A stretch of 64,000 nt of DNA, taken from Clostridia bacterium (lineage in GTDB: Bacteria; Bacillota; Clostridia; Oscillospirales; Acutalibacteraceae). The notes under the pieces are model-generated. The model was not told where the DNA came from. It searched no databases and saw only the letters and a list, made by a program, of their open reading frames with translations. Position numbers and translations under genes: made by a program. The stretch covers positions 42,868 through 106,867 of the forward strand of contig JAFXDE010000046.1 of NCBI GenBank assembly GCA_017516315.1. The letters run 5' to 3'. Positions 56,654 to 64,000 of this stretch are shown piece by piece; the stretch's first letter is position 1, and every line of letters begins with the position of its first letter.

Positions 56654-56813
56654 ATCACTATTATCTCCATTAAATACTGTATCACAATTATACACCTGTC
56701 GACATAAACCGTCAAATTATTTTTCTTATAATACAAATTCCAACAAATGTAACTGTTAAAATTATACCCCGGTGTCAATAATTATCTTAAGGATAACTGT
56801 GGGGGTATTTTAA

Positions 56814-57599
56814 TTGAACTATTATAACAAGGTTGAGATTTGCGGTATCGACACCTCGAAGCTCAGAACATTAAGTGAAAAGGAAATCTCAGAGCTTATG
56901 ATAAAAGCGAAATCGGGAAACAGGAAAGCACGGGAGGAGCTTATAAACGGAAATCTCCGACTGGTTCTCAGTGTAATACAGCGCTTTACATCAAGAGGAG
57001 AAAACATCGACGATCTTTTCCAGGTAGGCTGTATCGGTCTTATCAAGGCCATAGATAATTTCGATATCAGCCTTAATCTTCGCTTCAGCACCTACGGTGT
57101 GCCCATGATAATCGGTGAAATAAGACGCTATTTACGGGATTATAACCCCATAAGAGTAAGCCGTTCCATAAGAGACACAGCCTACCATGCCATGCAGATT
57201 AAGGAGCAGATAATAAACGAAACCCAAAGGGAGCCTACCGTAGAAGAAATAGCTGAAAAATTAGGCGTCAAAAGAGAAAATGTAGTAATAGCACTCGAAG
57301 CTATAGTAGATCCTGTTTCACTTTATGAGCCGGTATATTACGATGCGGGAGACACAATTTATGTTATGGATCAGATCGGTGACAGTAACAGCGATGTTAA
57401 CTGGATAGACGAAATACTGCTGAAAAAATCCATAAATGATCTCAGCGAAAGAGAAAAAAGGATACTTTCCCTTCGCTTTATGAACGGAATGACACAGACA
57501 GAGGTAGCCAGGGAAATAGGTATTTCTCAAGCTCAGGTATCAAGGCTCGAAAAGGGAGCTATGGATAAAATTAAAAGTCACCATAAGGTTTATATATAA
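56814..57599 (+). CDS. sigG: Sporulation sigma factor SigG
   Basis: A 261-residue sigma-70 factor for late forespore genes. The hallmark N-terminal NKVEICGIDTSKLRTL is present, then region 2 (NLRLVLSVIQRFTSRGENIDD), region 3 and the region 4 helix-turn-helix (GMTQTEVAREIGISQAQVSR). The start is TTG at 56814, eight bases after GGGGG. Unlike Bacillus, where it follows sigE and spoIIGA, it stands alone between unrelated genes here. Confidence 0.95.
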   Translation: MNYYNKVEICGIDTSKLRTLSEKEISELMIKAKSGNRKAREELINGNLRLVLSVIQRFTSRGENIDDLFQVGCIGLIKAIDNFDISLNLRFSTYGVPMIIGEIRRYLRDYNPIRVSRSIRDTAYHAMQIKEQIINETQREPTVEEIAEKLGVKRENVVIALEAIVDPVSLYEPVYYDAGDTIYVMDQIGDSNSDVNWIDEILLKKSINDLSEREKRILSLRFMNGMTQTEVAREIGISQAQVSRLEKGAMDKIKSHHKVYI

Positions 57600-57600
57600 A

Positions 57601-57622
57601 AAAGAGGCTCATCGCCTCTTTT
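57601..57622. terminator. Bidirectional terminator between sigG and cdd
   Basis: AAAGAGGC / GCCTCTTT with a short loop, T-rich on both strands, between convergent genes. Confidence 0.8.
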
Positions 57623-57632
57623 AATTTTTTGA

Positions 57633-58040
57633 TTATTTAAGCTTTTCCGAAGAAAAGGTGTAAGGCAGGATTTCACCGAGAGTCAGCGAAAGATAATCCT
57701 CGCCGTTTTTACCGATAAGGACACGGAAGCTTTCGTCGCAGAACTCAGCCATAACCTGTCTGCAGACTCCGCAGGGAGTGAAGTAATCCTTAAAATCGAG
57801 AGCCTTACCGCCGACAACGGCTATAGCCTCGAAATCTCTTTCTCCCTCGCTTACCGCCTTAAAAAAAGCCGTTCTTTCAGCACAGTTGGTAGGGCCGTAG
57901 GCTGCATTTTCTATGTTACAGCCGGAATAAACCTTACCGTCCTTCGTAAGCAGCGCTGCACCTACCGTGTAACCCGAATAGGGTACATAGGCCTTTTCGG
58001 CAGCTTTTTTTGCTAAAAAAATCAGTTCCTTATCTTTCAT
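57633..58040 (-). CDS. cdd: Cytidine deaminase
   Basis: A 135-residue zinc deaminase turning (deoxy)cytidine into (deoxy)uridine. Motifs are GCNIENAAYGPTNCAERTA (active-site glutamate region and zinc cysteine) near residue 50 and PCGVCRQ near 90. Last gene of the deoC-deoD-deoB-cdd salvage operon, two bases after deoB. Confidence 0.95.
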   Translation of the reverse strand: MKDKELIFLAKKAAEKAYVPYSGYTVGAALLTKDGKVYSGCNIENAAYGPTNCAERTAFFKAVSEGERDFEAIAVVGGKALDFKDYFTPCGVCRQVMAEFCDESFRVLIGKNGEDYLSLTLGEILPYTFSSEKLK

Positions 58041-58042
58041 TT

Positions 58043-59215
58043 TTACTCTCCCGTAATTTCACTTTTAAAGCTTTTTCCGCAGATTTCGCCTTCAAGGCCG
58101 AAGAAATCAGCTATGGTTTTACCTATATCGGCAAAGGTGCCTCTCGTACCGAGGTTTACGCTTTTAATGCCGTTTCCGTACACTAAAAGAGGAACATATT
58201 CTCTGGAGTGGTCGGTGCTTTCGGTAAGAGGATCACAGCCGTGGTCAGCAGTAATAAAGAGAACATCTCCGTCTCTCATATTTCTTTTGAATTCCGTAAG
58301 CCACCCGTCAAACTCCATAAGTGCCTTCGCATAACCCCTTGCATCGTTTCGGTGACCGTATAACATATCAAAATCTACGAGATTTGTAAAGCAAAGACCT
58401 TCAAAATCAGATTTCTGATATTCACCGGTAAGCCTCATACCGTCAGCGTTTGATTTAGTCGGATAGGACTCCTTAAAGCCCTTTCCTGCAAAAATATCAT
58501 AAATTTTACCGATAGGAATTACATCGAGACCCTCGCGAACGAGAATATCAATAACAGTATCCGTAGGCGGTAAAAGCGAGTAATCGTGTCGGTTTGGAGT
58601 TCTTTTGAAATCGGGGTATTCGCCCGTAAAGGGTCTCGCGATTACTCTTCCTACAGCGTGTTCGCCCTTAAGGGTTTCTCTTGCCTTTTTACAGCAGTCA
58701 TAAAGCTCATTAAGAGGTACGGTTTCTTCGTGGGCGGCAATCTGAAAAACGCTGTCAGCCGATGTGTAGACAATAAGCTTACCTGTCTCAATATGCTCTT
58801 TTCCGTAATCCTCGATTACCTTCGTGCCCGAATAAGGTTTATTGCACAGCACTCCCCTTCCCGTAGCTTCTGAGAACTTCCGAAGTACATCCTCAGGAAA
58901 GCCGTCGGGGTAGGTCGGAAAAGGTTTTTCAGAAATAATACCTGCTATTTCCCAATGTCCCGTAGTAGTGTCTTTGCCCTTAGAAGCTTCTGCGAAACGG
59001 CCGTATGCACCGTCAGGACAGGACACACCCTCAGCATAATCATTTCCGTCGATGTTAAATATACCGCCCTTTTTAAGCTCCGGAATATTGAAGCCATCCT
59101 GAATATAACATGCCTTTAATGTGTTACTTCCTTCATCACCGTAAAGATGAGAGTCGGGCATTTCTCCGATGCCGACACTGTCGAGGACAATTAGAAAAAT
59201 TCGTTTTGCTTTCAT
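58043..59215 (-). CDS. deoB: Phosphopentomutase
   Basis: A 390-residue alkaline-phosphatase-superfamily enzyme interconverting (deoxy)ribose 1- and 5-phosphate. The metal site begins FLIVLDSVGIGEMPD, with GKDTTTGHWE near residue 80 carrying the phospho-threonine, and VLFITADHGCDP near 320. It links PNP (deoD) to DeoC in the same operon. Confidence 0.95.
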   Translation of the reverse strand: MKAKRIFLIVLDSVGIGEMPDSHLYGDEGSNTLKACYIQDGFNIPELKKGGIFNIDGNDYAEGVSCPDGAYGRFAEASKGKDTTTGHWEIAGIISEKPFPTYPDGFPEDVLRKFSEATGRGVLCNKPYSGTKVIEDYGKEHIETGKLIVYTSADSVFQIAAHEETVPLNELYDCCKKARETLKGEHAVGRVIARPFTGEYPDFKRTPNRHDYSLLPPTDTVIDILVREGLDVIPIGKIYDIFAGKGFKESYPTKSNADGMRLTGEYQKSDFEGLCFTNLVDFDMLYGHRNDARGYAKALMEFDGWLTEFKRNMRDGDVLFITADHGCDPLTESTDHSREYVPLLVYGNGIKSVNLGTRGTFADIGKTIADFFGLEGEICGKSFKSEITGE

Positions 59216-59250
59216 AAGATTCTCCTGTGTAAAATTAGGCTCTCAGCCTT

Positions 59251-59973
59251 TTAATCCATTCTTACAGCTACCTCGAGAGCTATCTTCATCATATCCGTAA
59301 AGGTATTCTGTCGTTCTTCGGCAGTACAGCCTTCACCCGTAAAGGGCATATCCGATATGGTGCAGATAGCAAGAGCATTTTTACCTGCACGCATAGCATT
59401 AAGATAAAGCGCTGCCGCTTCCATCTCCACAGCAAGAGAGCCTGCGTTTGCCCATTTTCTGTTACATTCTTCGTCGAAATCATAGAAGGTATCGGAGGAA
59501 TAGAGATTACCTACCTTCATGTCGATACCGAGCTCTTTCGCACATTCTGCAGCTGCCGTGAGAAGCTCGAAGGAGCAGGTAGGAGCAATAGTACCCGTTA
59601 CACCGAACTGCGCGCCGAAATTTGAATTTGTATTGGCACCGATGCCTGCTACGATTTCCCTGAGCTTAACCTTATCGGAAAGTCCCCCTGCCGAGCCGAT
59701 TCTTATAATGTTTTCCACACCGAAAAAATTATAAAGCTCATGCGAATAAATACCTATCGACGGCATACCCATACCACTGGCCATAACAGAAACCCTGTGA
59801 CCCTTATAGGTACCCGTATAACCCTGTATTCCTCTGACATTGTTTATAAGCTCCGCATTTTCGAAGAAGGTCTCTGCGATAAATTTCGCTCTCAGAGGAT
59901 CACCCGGCATTAAGACTGTCTTAGCGAAGGATGTCCCCTCCTTGAGATTAATGTGTGGTGTTGAAGCTGACAT
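59251..59973 (-). CDS. deoD: Purine-nucleoside phosphorylase (DeoD type)
   Basis: A 240-residue hexameric phosphorylase with MPGDPLRAKFIAE near residue 22, MGMPSIGIYSHEL near 65 and VEMEAAALYLNA near 175. AAGGAGG eight bases upstream fixes the start at 59973. It lies between deoC and deoB, releasing the ribose 1-phosphate that DeoB uses. Confidence 0.95.
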   Translation of the reverse strand: MSASTPHINLKEGTSFAKTVLMPGDPLRAKFIAETFFENAELINNVRGIQGYTGTYKGHRVSVMASGMGMPSIGIYSHELYNFFGVENIIRIGSAGGLSDKVKLREIVAGIGANTNSNFGAQFGVTGTIAPTCSFELLTAAAECAKELGIDMKVGNLYSSDTFYDFDEECNRKWANAGSLAVEMEAAALYLNAMRAGKNALAICTISDMPFTGEGCTAEERQNTFTDMMKIALEVAVRMD

Positions 59974-59990
59974 ATAATTTTCCTCCTTAA

Positions 59991-60656
59991 TCAATAACCG
60001 CTGCCCTGTTCATTCTTAACTATTTTTACGATTCTGCTTGTGCCGAGTCTGTCAGCGCCGAGAGAAAGCATATCCTCTGCATCCTTTATGCTCGAAATTC
60101 CGCCTGCAGCCTTGATGTGAAGACCGTTTTCCACATTCTCGCTGAAAAGCCTGATGTCTTCTCTCGTAGCTCCGCCTGTAGAAAAGCCTGTAGAGGTCTT
60201 TATATAATCTGCACCCGAAGCAGAAACTATCTTACACATTTTAACCTTTTCTTCCTCAGTGAGCAAGCAAGTTTCAATAATTACCTTAAGAAGTTTTCCG
60301 TCGCAGGCTTTTTTTACAGCCTTGATTTCTTCGAGCACTTCATCATATCTTCCGTCCTTAAGCATACCGATATTAATCACCATATCGATTTCGTCAGCGC
60401 CCTCTTTGACTGCTGTGTTAGTCTCGAAGCATTTAACCGCAGTAGTATTATAACCGTTAGGAAAGCCGATAACCGTACATATTTTAAGATTGTCTCCCAC
60501 ATATTCCTTCGCCTTTTTTACATACGAGGGCGGAATACATACACTGGCACAGGAGTACTTCATTCCGTCATCACAAAGATTTTTTATATCCTCCCAGGTA
60601 GCACCCTGAGAAAGAGCTGTGTGATCAACCTTAGATAAGATTTCTTTTATATCCAT
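59991..60656 (-). CDS. deoC: Deoxyribose-phosphate aldolase
   Basis: A 221-residue class I aldolase splitting deoxyribose 5-phosphate. The Schiff-base lysine sits in GADYIKTSTGFSTGG near residue 152; KVIIETCLLTEEE precedes it. First gene of the deo operon; its short N-terminus (MDIKEILSKVDHTALSQGA) is normal. Confidence 0.95.
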   Translation of the reverse strand: MDIKEILSKVDHTALSQGATWEDIKNLCDDGMKYSCASVCIPPSYVKKAKEYVGDNLKICTVIGFPNGYNTTAVKCFETNTAVKEGADEIDMVINIGMLKDGRYDEVLEEIKAVKKACDGKLLKVIIETCLLTEEEKVKMCKIVSASGADYIKTSTGFSTGGATREDIRLFSENVENGLHIKAAGGISSIKDAEDMLSLGADRLGTSRIVKIVKNEQGSGY

Positions 60657-60687
60657 AAAATTACCTCCGTAATGTATTTACAGTTCA

Positions 60688-60716
60688 ATTTTACAATGTA
60701 TATAATAAAAAGTCAA
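60688..60716 (-). promoter_or_regulatory. Promoter of the deo operon
   Basis: Minus-strand TTGACT (60711-60716) and TAAAAT (60688-60693) with a 17-base spacer, about 32 bases before deoC. Confidence 0.7.
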
Positions 60717-60792
60717 ATAAATTACACCTTTCTCTTGTAAATTTTCATCTGTTAGTTTATTATATAATCAGTAAAATTATCGGAGGTAAAAT

Positions 60793-62688
60793 ATGTTAGT
60801 AAACAAAAATACGCCAATTTCGGAAATAATCAGAACTCCCGCAGGCCACGATATTATTATGAAAGCCCTCTATTCTGTAGGACTGAACGGCGATTTTCTC
60901 AGAAAAGGCCCTCTCTCAAAGCTTACCTTAGCTAAAATCATAAAGCTTTCTAAGGGTAAAATCAGTGAGGAATTCATCGACTCTCTTTTAGGTATTCTTA
61001 ACAGTGAGCAGGATATACCTCTCGATGACGATGCTCCCATCGAAAGAAAATGGTGGAAGGAAGCAGTATTCTATCAGATTTATCCACGTTCCTTCAAGGA
61101 CTCAAACGGCGACGGCATCGGTGACCTTAGGGGTATCATCGAAAAGCTCGACTATCTTAAAGAGCTGGGTATAAACGCTATCTGGTGCAGTCCGATCTAC
61201 GACTCACCCAATGACGATAACGGCTATGATATCAGAGACTACGAAAAAATTATGGAAGAGTTCGGCACCATGGAGGATTTCGACGAGCTTCTTTCCGAAA
61301 TACACAAACGTGATATGAAGCTTATTATGGATCTCGTTATCAATCACAGCTCCGATGAGCACGAATGGTTCCGTTCCTCGGTAAGCGACCCTGAATCGCC
61401 CTACAGAGATTACTATATCTGGCGAGACGGTGACGAAAATACACCTCCTAACAACTGGGAAAGTCTTTTCAGCGGTAAGGCCTGGAACTACTACCCCGAA
61501 AGGAAGCAGTGGGCATTACACCTGTTTTCGTCAAAGCAGATGGACTTCAACTGGGAAAACGAAAATCTCAGACAAGACCTTTATAAAATGATAAACCGCT
61601 GGCTCGAAAAAGGTGTAGACGGCTTCAGATTAGACGTTATCAGCTTCATTTCGAAAGCTGACGGTCTTCCCGACGGTAACGAAATAATCGGCTCTATGAT
61701 GGGCTTTAAGGGTGTTGAGCACTATTTCTACGGTCCGAGACTTCACAAATATCTCCACGAAATGGCAGAAAACACCTTTAATAAATACGACGCTTTTACC
61801 GTTGGTGAATGTCAGGGTACAGGTATCGAAATGAGTAAGCTTATGACAGGAGATTACCGCAAGGAGCTTAATGTAGTCTTTGCCTTCGACCACATCGAAA
61901 ATCCCGGTAAGAAGCGCTTTTCTCAGTACAGATACGACCTCAGACCCATGGCAAAGGAAATGGTTAAATGGCAGCTTAATTACGGTAATCACTGCTGGCC
62001 GACTGTATTCTTCGAAAACCACGATACCACCCGAATGGCAAGCAAGGTATGTCCCGACGGAATGTACAGGGATGAATTAAGCAAGCTTTTGGCTGTAATG
62101 CAGATGACCTTCAAGGGCGTCCCCTTCGTTTATCAGGGGCAGGAAATAGGTATGACCAATTCCGAATTCGCATCGATAGACGCCTTCAGAGATGTGGAAT
62201 CTCTTAACTATTACAGACAGGAAACAGAAAAAGGTGCCGATAAGGACGAAATCTACCGTATTGTAAAGGCAGGCAGCCGTGATAACGGCAGAACTCCTAT
62301 GTGCTGGACGGCAGAGGAAAACGCAGGCTTCACATCGGGAACTCCCTGGATAGAGGTTATCCCCGGATACAAGAGAATCAATGTAGCTACGGAAGAAAAG
62401 GACAAGGATTCCGTTCTTAATTTCTACCGCAAAGTGATAGAACTCCGCCACAGTGACGACACGCTGGTTTACGGCGATTTCAAGCTTGCTAAGGAAAAGT
62501 GGAAAAATGTTCTTGCCTACTACCGCATAAGCGACAAGGCAACCTACTACATCGAAATAAACCTTACACCATCTCAGCAGAAAAAGCCCGTAACAACTAA
62601 CGGCTTCAATAAAATCATCACTAATGTAAGACTCTGCGACAGCGATACCCTCGCACCCTTTGAAGCAAATGTCTACAGATTACGATAA
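60793..62688 (+). CDS. GH13 alpha-glucosidase with an N-terminal helical extension
   Basis: A 631-residue GH13 enzyme of the oligo-1,6-glucosidase/trehalose-6-phosphate hydrolase group. The barrel starts at WWKEAVFYQIYPRSFKDSNG near residue 86; catalytic residues lie in GFRLDVISFI (nucleophile), VGECQGT (acid/base) and ENHDTTR (transition-state aspartate). Before the barrel there is an ~80-residue region (TPISEIIRTPAGHDIIMKAL and a second helix pair) not usual for the family. No signal peptide. CGGAGG-type site upstream of the ATG. Substrate specificity is not decided by the motifs seen. Confidence 0.9.
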   Translation: MLVNKNTPISEIIRTPAGHDIIMKALYSVGLNGDFLRKGPLSKLTLAKIIKLSKGKISEEFIDSLLGILNSEQDIPLDDDAPIERKWWKEAVFYQIYPRSFKDSNGDGIGDLRGIIEKLDYLKELGINAIWCSPIYDSPNDDNGYDIRDYEKIMEEFGTMEDFDELLSEIHKRDMKLIMDLVINHSSDEHEWFRSSVSDPESPYRDYYIWRDGDENTPPNNWESLFSGKAWNYYPERKQWALHLFSSKQMDFNWENENLRQDLYKMINRWLEKGVDGFRLDVISFISKADGLPDGNEIIGSMMGFKGVEHYFYGPRLHKYLHEMAENTFNKYDAFTVGECQGTGIEMSKLMTGDYRKELNVVFAFDHIENPGKKRFSQYRYDLRPMAKEMVKWQLNYGNHCWPTVFFENHDTTRMASKVCPDGMYRDELSKLLAVMQMTFKGVPFVYQGQEIGMTNSEFASIDAFRDVESLNYYRQETEKGADKDEIYRIVKAGSRDNGRTPMCWTAEENAGFTSGTPWIEVIPGYKRINVATEEKDKDSVLNFYRKVIELRHSDDTLVYGDFKLAKEKWKNVLAYYRISDKATYYIEINLTPSQQKKPVTTNGFNKIITNVRLCDSDTLAPFEANVYRLR

Positions 62689-62697
62689 TGCTTTCTG

Positions 62698-62729
62698 CCG
62701 CTTCGGCTATGCCGGGGCGGTATTTTTTT
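62698..62729 (+). terminator. Terminator after the GH13 gene
   Basis: A 10-bp stem CCGCTTCGGC / GCCGGGGCGG with a three-base loop, followed by TATTTTTTTA. Confidence 0.9.
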
Positions 62730-62776
62730 ATGCTGTAACGAGTATTATTTAGTAAAAACCTACGGAGAGTAATACT

Positions 62777-63391
62777 ATGAAAAACGCTTTTATCAGAATA
62801 ACATTATTAATTACCGTTTTTTCTTTTTTTGTCGGATGCTCTAGAGAAGAATTTATGGATTTATACGGCTTTACTGAAAGGTTTACCTATTCAGAAATAA
62901 CTGCCGAAGACTTTTATACCGACAGCACCGAGGACGGAAAAGCAGTATATTACACTTATTTCGAAAAGGAAAATCCAAAGGTAATGGTGAAGCTTATCTG
63001 CTCGGAAAGAGGCAAAATCGATGAAGCAAGAATATATCTTTCCAAATATGACAAACATGGTAAAAGAACGGGTATTCTGACGGAGGATATACTTCTGTTC
63101 ACAAAGCTTGTTTCTTCTGCGGTAACGGCTTTTACCGGATGGAATGAAGCTTCGGCAGAGGATATTATATCACAGATGCTCCTTTATGAAAAGAAAAGCT
63201 ATGAAAACGAGGGCGAGCTTACCAAGACAAAGGGCAGCTTTCATTTTATCTACCATTCTGCCCTGCCCGGCTCAGAATTCATAATTTATAACACATATCT
63301 TAAGCCCGTCCCCGAAACAGAAAAGCCCGAAAGCAAACCGATGTACGGTGACGCTACCGGAATACGCACCGAAACAGTACCTACAAAGTAA
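62777..63391 (+). CDS. Lipoprotein of unknown function
   Basis: A 204-residue protein with a lipoprotein signal: hydrophobic stretch then FFVGC, the lipobox cysteine at about residue 21. The mature part is mixed charged sequence without a recognised domain, ending in a proline/glutamate/threonine-rich tail. GGAGAG precedes the ATG. It stands alone between the GH13 terminator and the pgk promoter. Location on the outer face of the membrane is the only firm inference. Confidence 0.8.
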   Translation: MKNAFIRITLLITVFSFFVGCSREEFMDLYGFTERFTYSEITAEDFYTDSTEDGKAVYYTYFEKENPKVMVKLICSERGKIDEARIYLSKYDKHGKRTGILTEDILLFTKLVSSAVTAFTGWNEASAEDIISQMLLYEKKSYENEGELTKTKGSFHFIYHSALPGSEFIIYNTYLKPVPETEKPESKPMYGDATGIRTETVPTK

Positions 63392-63479
63392 TTTTATACA
63401 ACATTTTCGACAACATATAAAGGAAAAGAGTTTAAAATGATAAAAATACTTCAGAGTCCATTAAATTTGACATAAACAC

Positions 63480-63508
63480 TTGAAAAAATTTCTTTAATGT
63501 TATAAAAT
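63480..63508 (+). promoter_or_regulatory. Promoter of pgk
   Basis: TTGAAA (63480-63485) and TAAAAT (63503-63508), 17-base spacer. A second -35-like TTGACA lies at 63467-63472. Confidence 0.65.
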
Positions 63509-63560
63509 AATCGGTGGTATGATAATACATAAAACGCTTAATACGAAAGGAAAGAAAGAA

Positions 63561-64000
63561 ATGAACGTATTGAACAAAAAATCAGTTGAAGACATTGATG
63601 TAAAAGGTAAAAAAGTTCTCGTTCGCTGCGATTTCAATGTAAAGATGGAAAACGGCGTTATCACCAGCGATAAGAGAATCGTTGCTTCTTTACCCACAAT
63701 CAAGTACCTTCTCGAAAAAGGCGCAAAGCTTATCCTTTGCTCACACCTCGGCAGACCCAAGGGTGAATTCAAGCCCGAATTCTCTCTTGCTCCCGTAGCA
63801 GTCAGACTCAGCGAGCTTCTCGGCAAGGAAGTAAAGATGGCTAAGGATGTCGTAGGCGAAAGCGCACAGGCACTCGCTGCTGACCTTAAGGAAGGCGAAA
63901 TTCTTCTTCTCGAAAACGTACGTTTCCACGCTGAAGAGACAAAGAACGATGCTGATTTCAGCAAAGCTCTTGCTTCTCTTGCAGAAATCTATGTAAACGA
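63561..64000 (+). CDS. pgk: Phosphoglycerate kinase (3' end outside window)
   Basis: The first 146 codons of the glycolytic enzyme that makes ATP from 1,3-bisphosphoglycerate. [14 protein letters not shown] near residue 19, [11 protein letters not shown] near 60 and [13 protein letters not shown] near 114 are the substrate-binding motifs. AAAGGA lies about nine bases before the ATG. It runs off the right edge with no break. Confidence 0.95.
   Translation, partial: MNVLNKKSVEDIDVKGKKVLVRCDFNVKMENGVITSDKRIVASLPTIKYLLEKGAKLILCSHLGRPKGEFKPEFSLAPVAVRLSELLGKEVKMAKDVVGESAQALAADLKEGEILLLENVRFHAEETKNDADFSKALASLAEIYVN

Overview
The window looks like a chromosomal segment of a low-GC, anaerobic, Gram-positive Clostridia member, most plausibly a Ruminococcus-like Oscillospiraceae. 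That assignment is inferred from gene content: an IspH-ribosomal protein S1 fusion, the sporulation sigma factor SigG, a CwlD-type amidase, a ferredoxin-linked 2-oxoacid oxidoreductase, a flavodiiron protein, and TarI/TarJ with glycerophosphotransferase-like enzymes. Nothing marks a mobile element: I see no transposase, integrase, phage gene or CRISPR array. Genes are densely packed in operons, with consensus sigma-A promoters and intrinsic terminators at most boundaries.

Layout. 1-4.0 kb (-): BaiN-like flavoprotein, cmk, plsC and the ispH-S1 fusion (runs off the left edge). 4.1-7.6 kb (+): pgsA, then metG-tatD. 7.6-10.4 kb (-): two ZIP transporters flanking a flavodiiron protein. 10.4-13.3 kb (-): cwlD-radA-DUF6873-like gene. 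13.4-20.4 kb (-): a T-box-led operon of HTH-cupin-acyl-CoA ligase, P-loop ATPase, vorD-vorB-vorA-vorC and ilvE. 20.4-24.5 kb (-): amidohydrolase, upp, and an ABC-LytTR-DUF3021 operon. 24.6-28.9 kb (-): initiator tRNA-Met, a PASTA pseudokinase, an ECF sigma/membrane partner pair, tRNA-Leu and a structured-RNA candidate. 28.9-33.9 kb (-): DUF1292 protein, PHP phosphatase, GH38 mannosidase, small membrane protein. 34.0-43.6 kb (-): RNase J, GdpP, rplI, dnaB, tilS, hpt, ftsH. 43.7-48.4 kb (+): a polyol-phosphate polymer (teichoic-acid-like) cassette. 48.4-55.4 kb (-): iolG-iolD-iolE and a GH2 beta-galactosidase. 55.5-57.6 kb: a secreted fibronectin type III protein (-) and sigG (+). 57.6-60.7 kb (-): deoC-deoD-deoB-cdd nucleoside salvage. 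60.8-64 kb (+): a GH13 glucosidase, a lipoprotein and the start of pgk.

Most interesting region. The 13.4-20.4 kb operon carries the enzymes for a complete route from a branched short-chain fatty acid to a branched-chain amino acid: an AMP-forming acyl-CoA ligase, a ferredoxin-dependent 2-oxoisovalerate-type oxidoreductase that can carboxylate the acyl-CoA, and a branched-chain aminotransferase. A T-box leader whose specifier reads AUC (isoleucine) precedes it. I infer a fatty-acid carboxylation route to Ile/Val/Leu controlled by tRNA-Ile charging. Such carboxylation is known biochemistry in rumen ruminococci. The T-box control, and an enzyme carrying its own XRE-HTH and cupin domains, make this locus unusual.

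Second-tier points are a PASTA protein whose kinase domain has lost all its catalytic residues, a possible 6S-like RNA next to tRNA-Leu, and an inverted repeat bracketing the -10 box of the initiator tRNA promoter.
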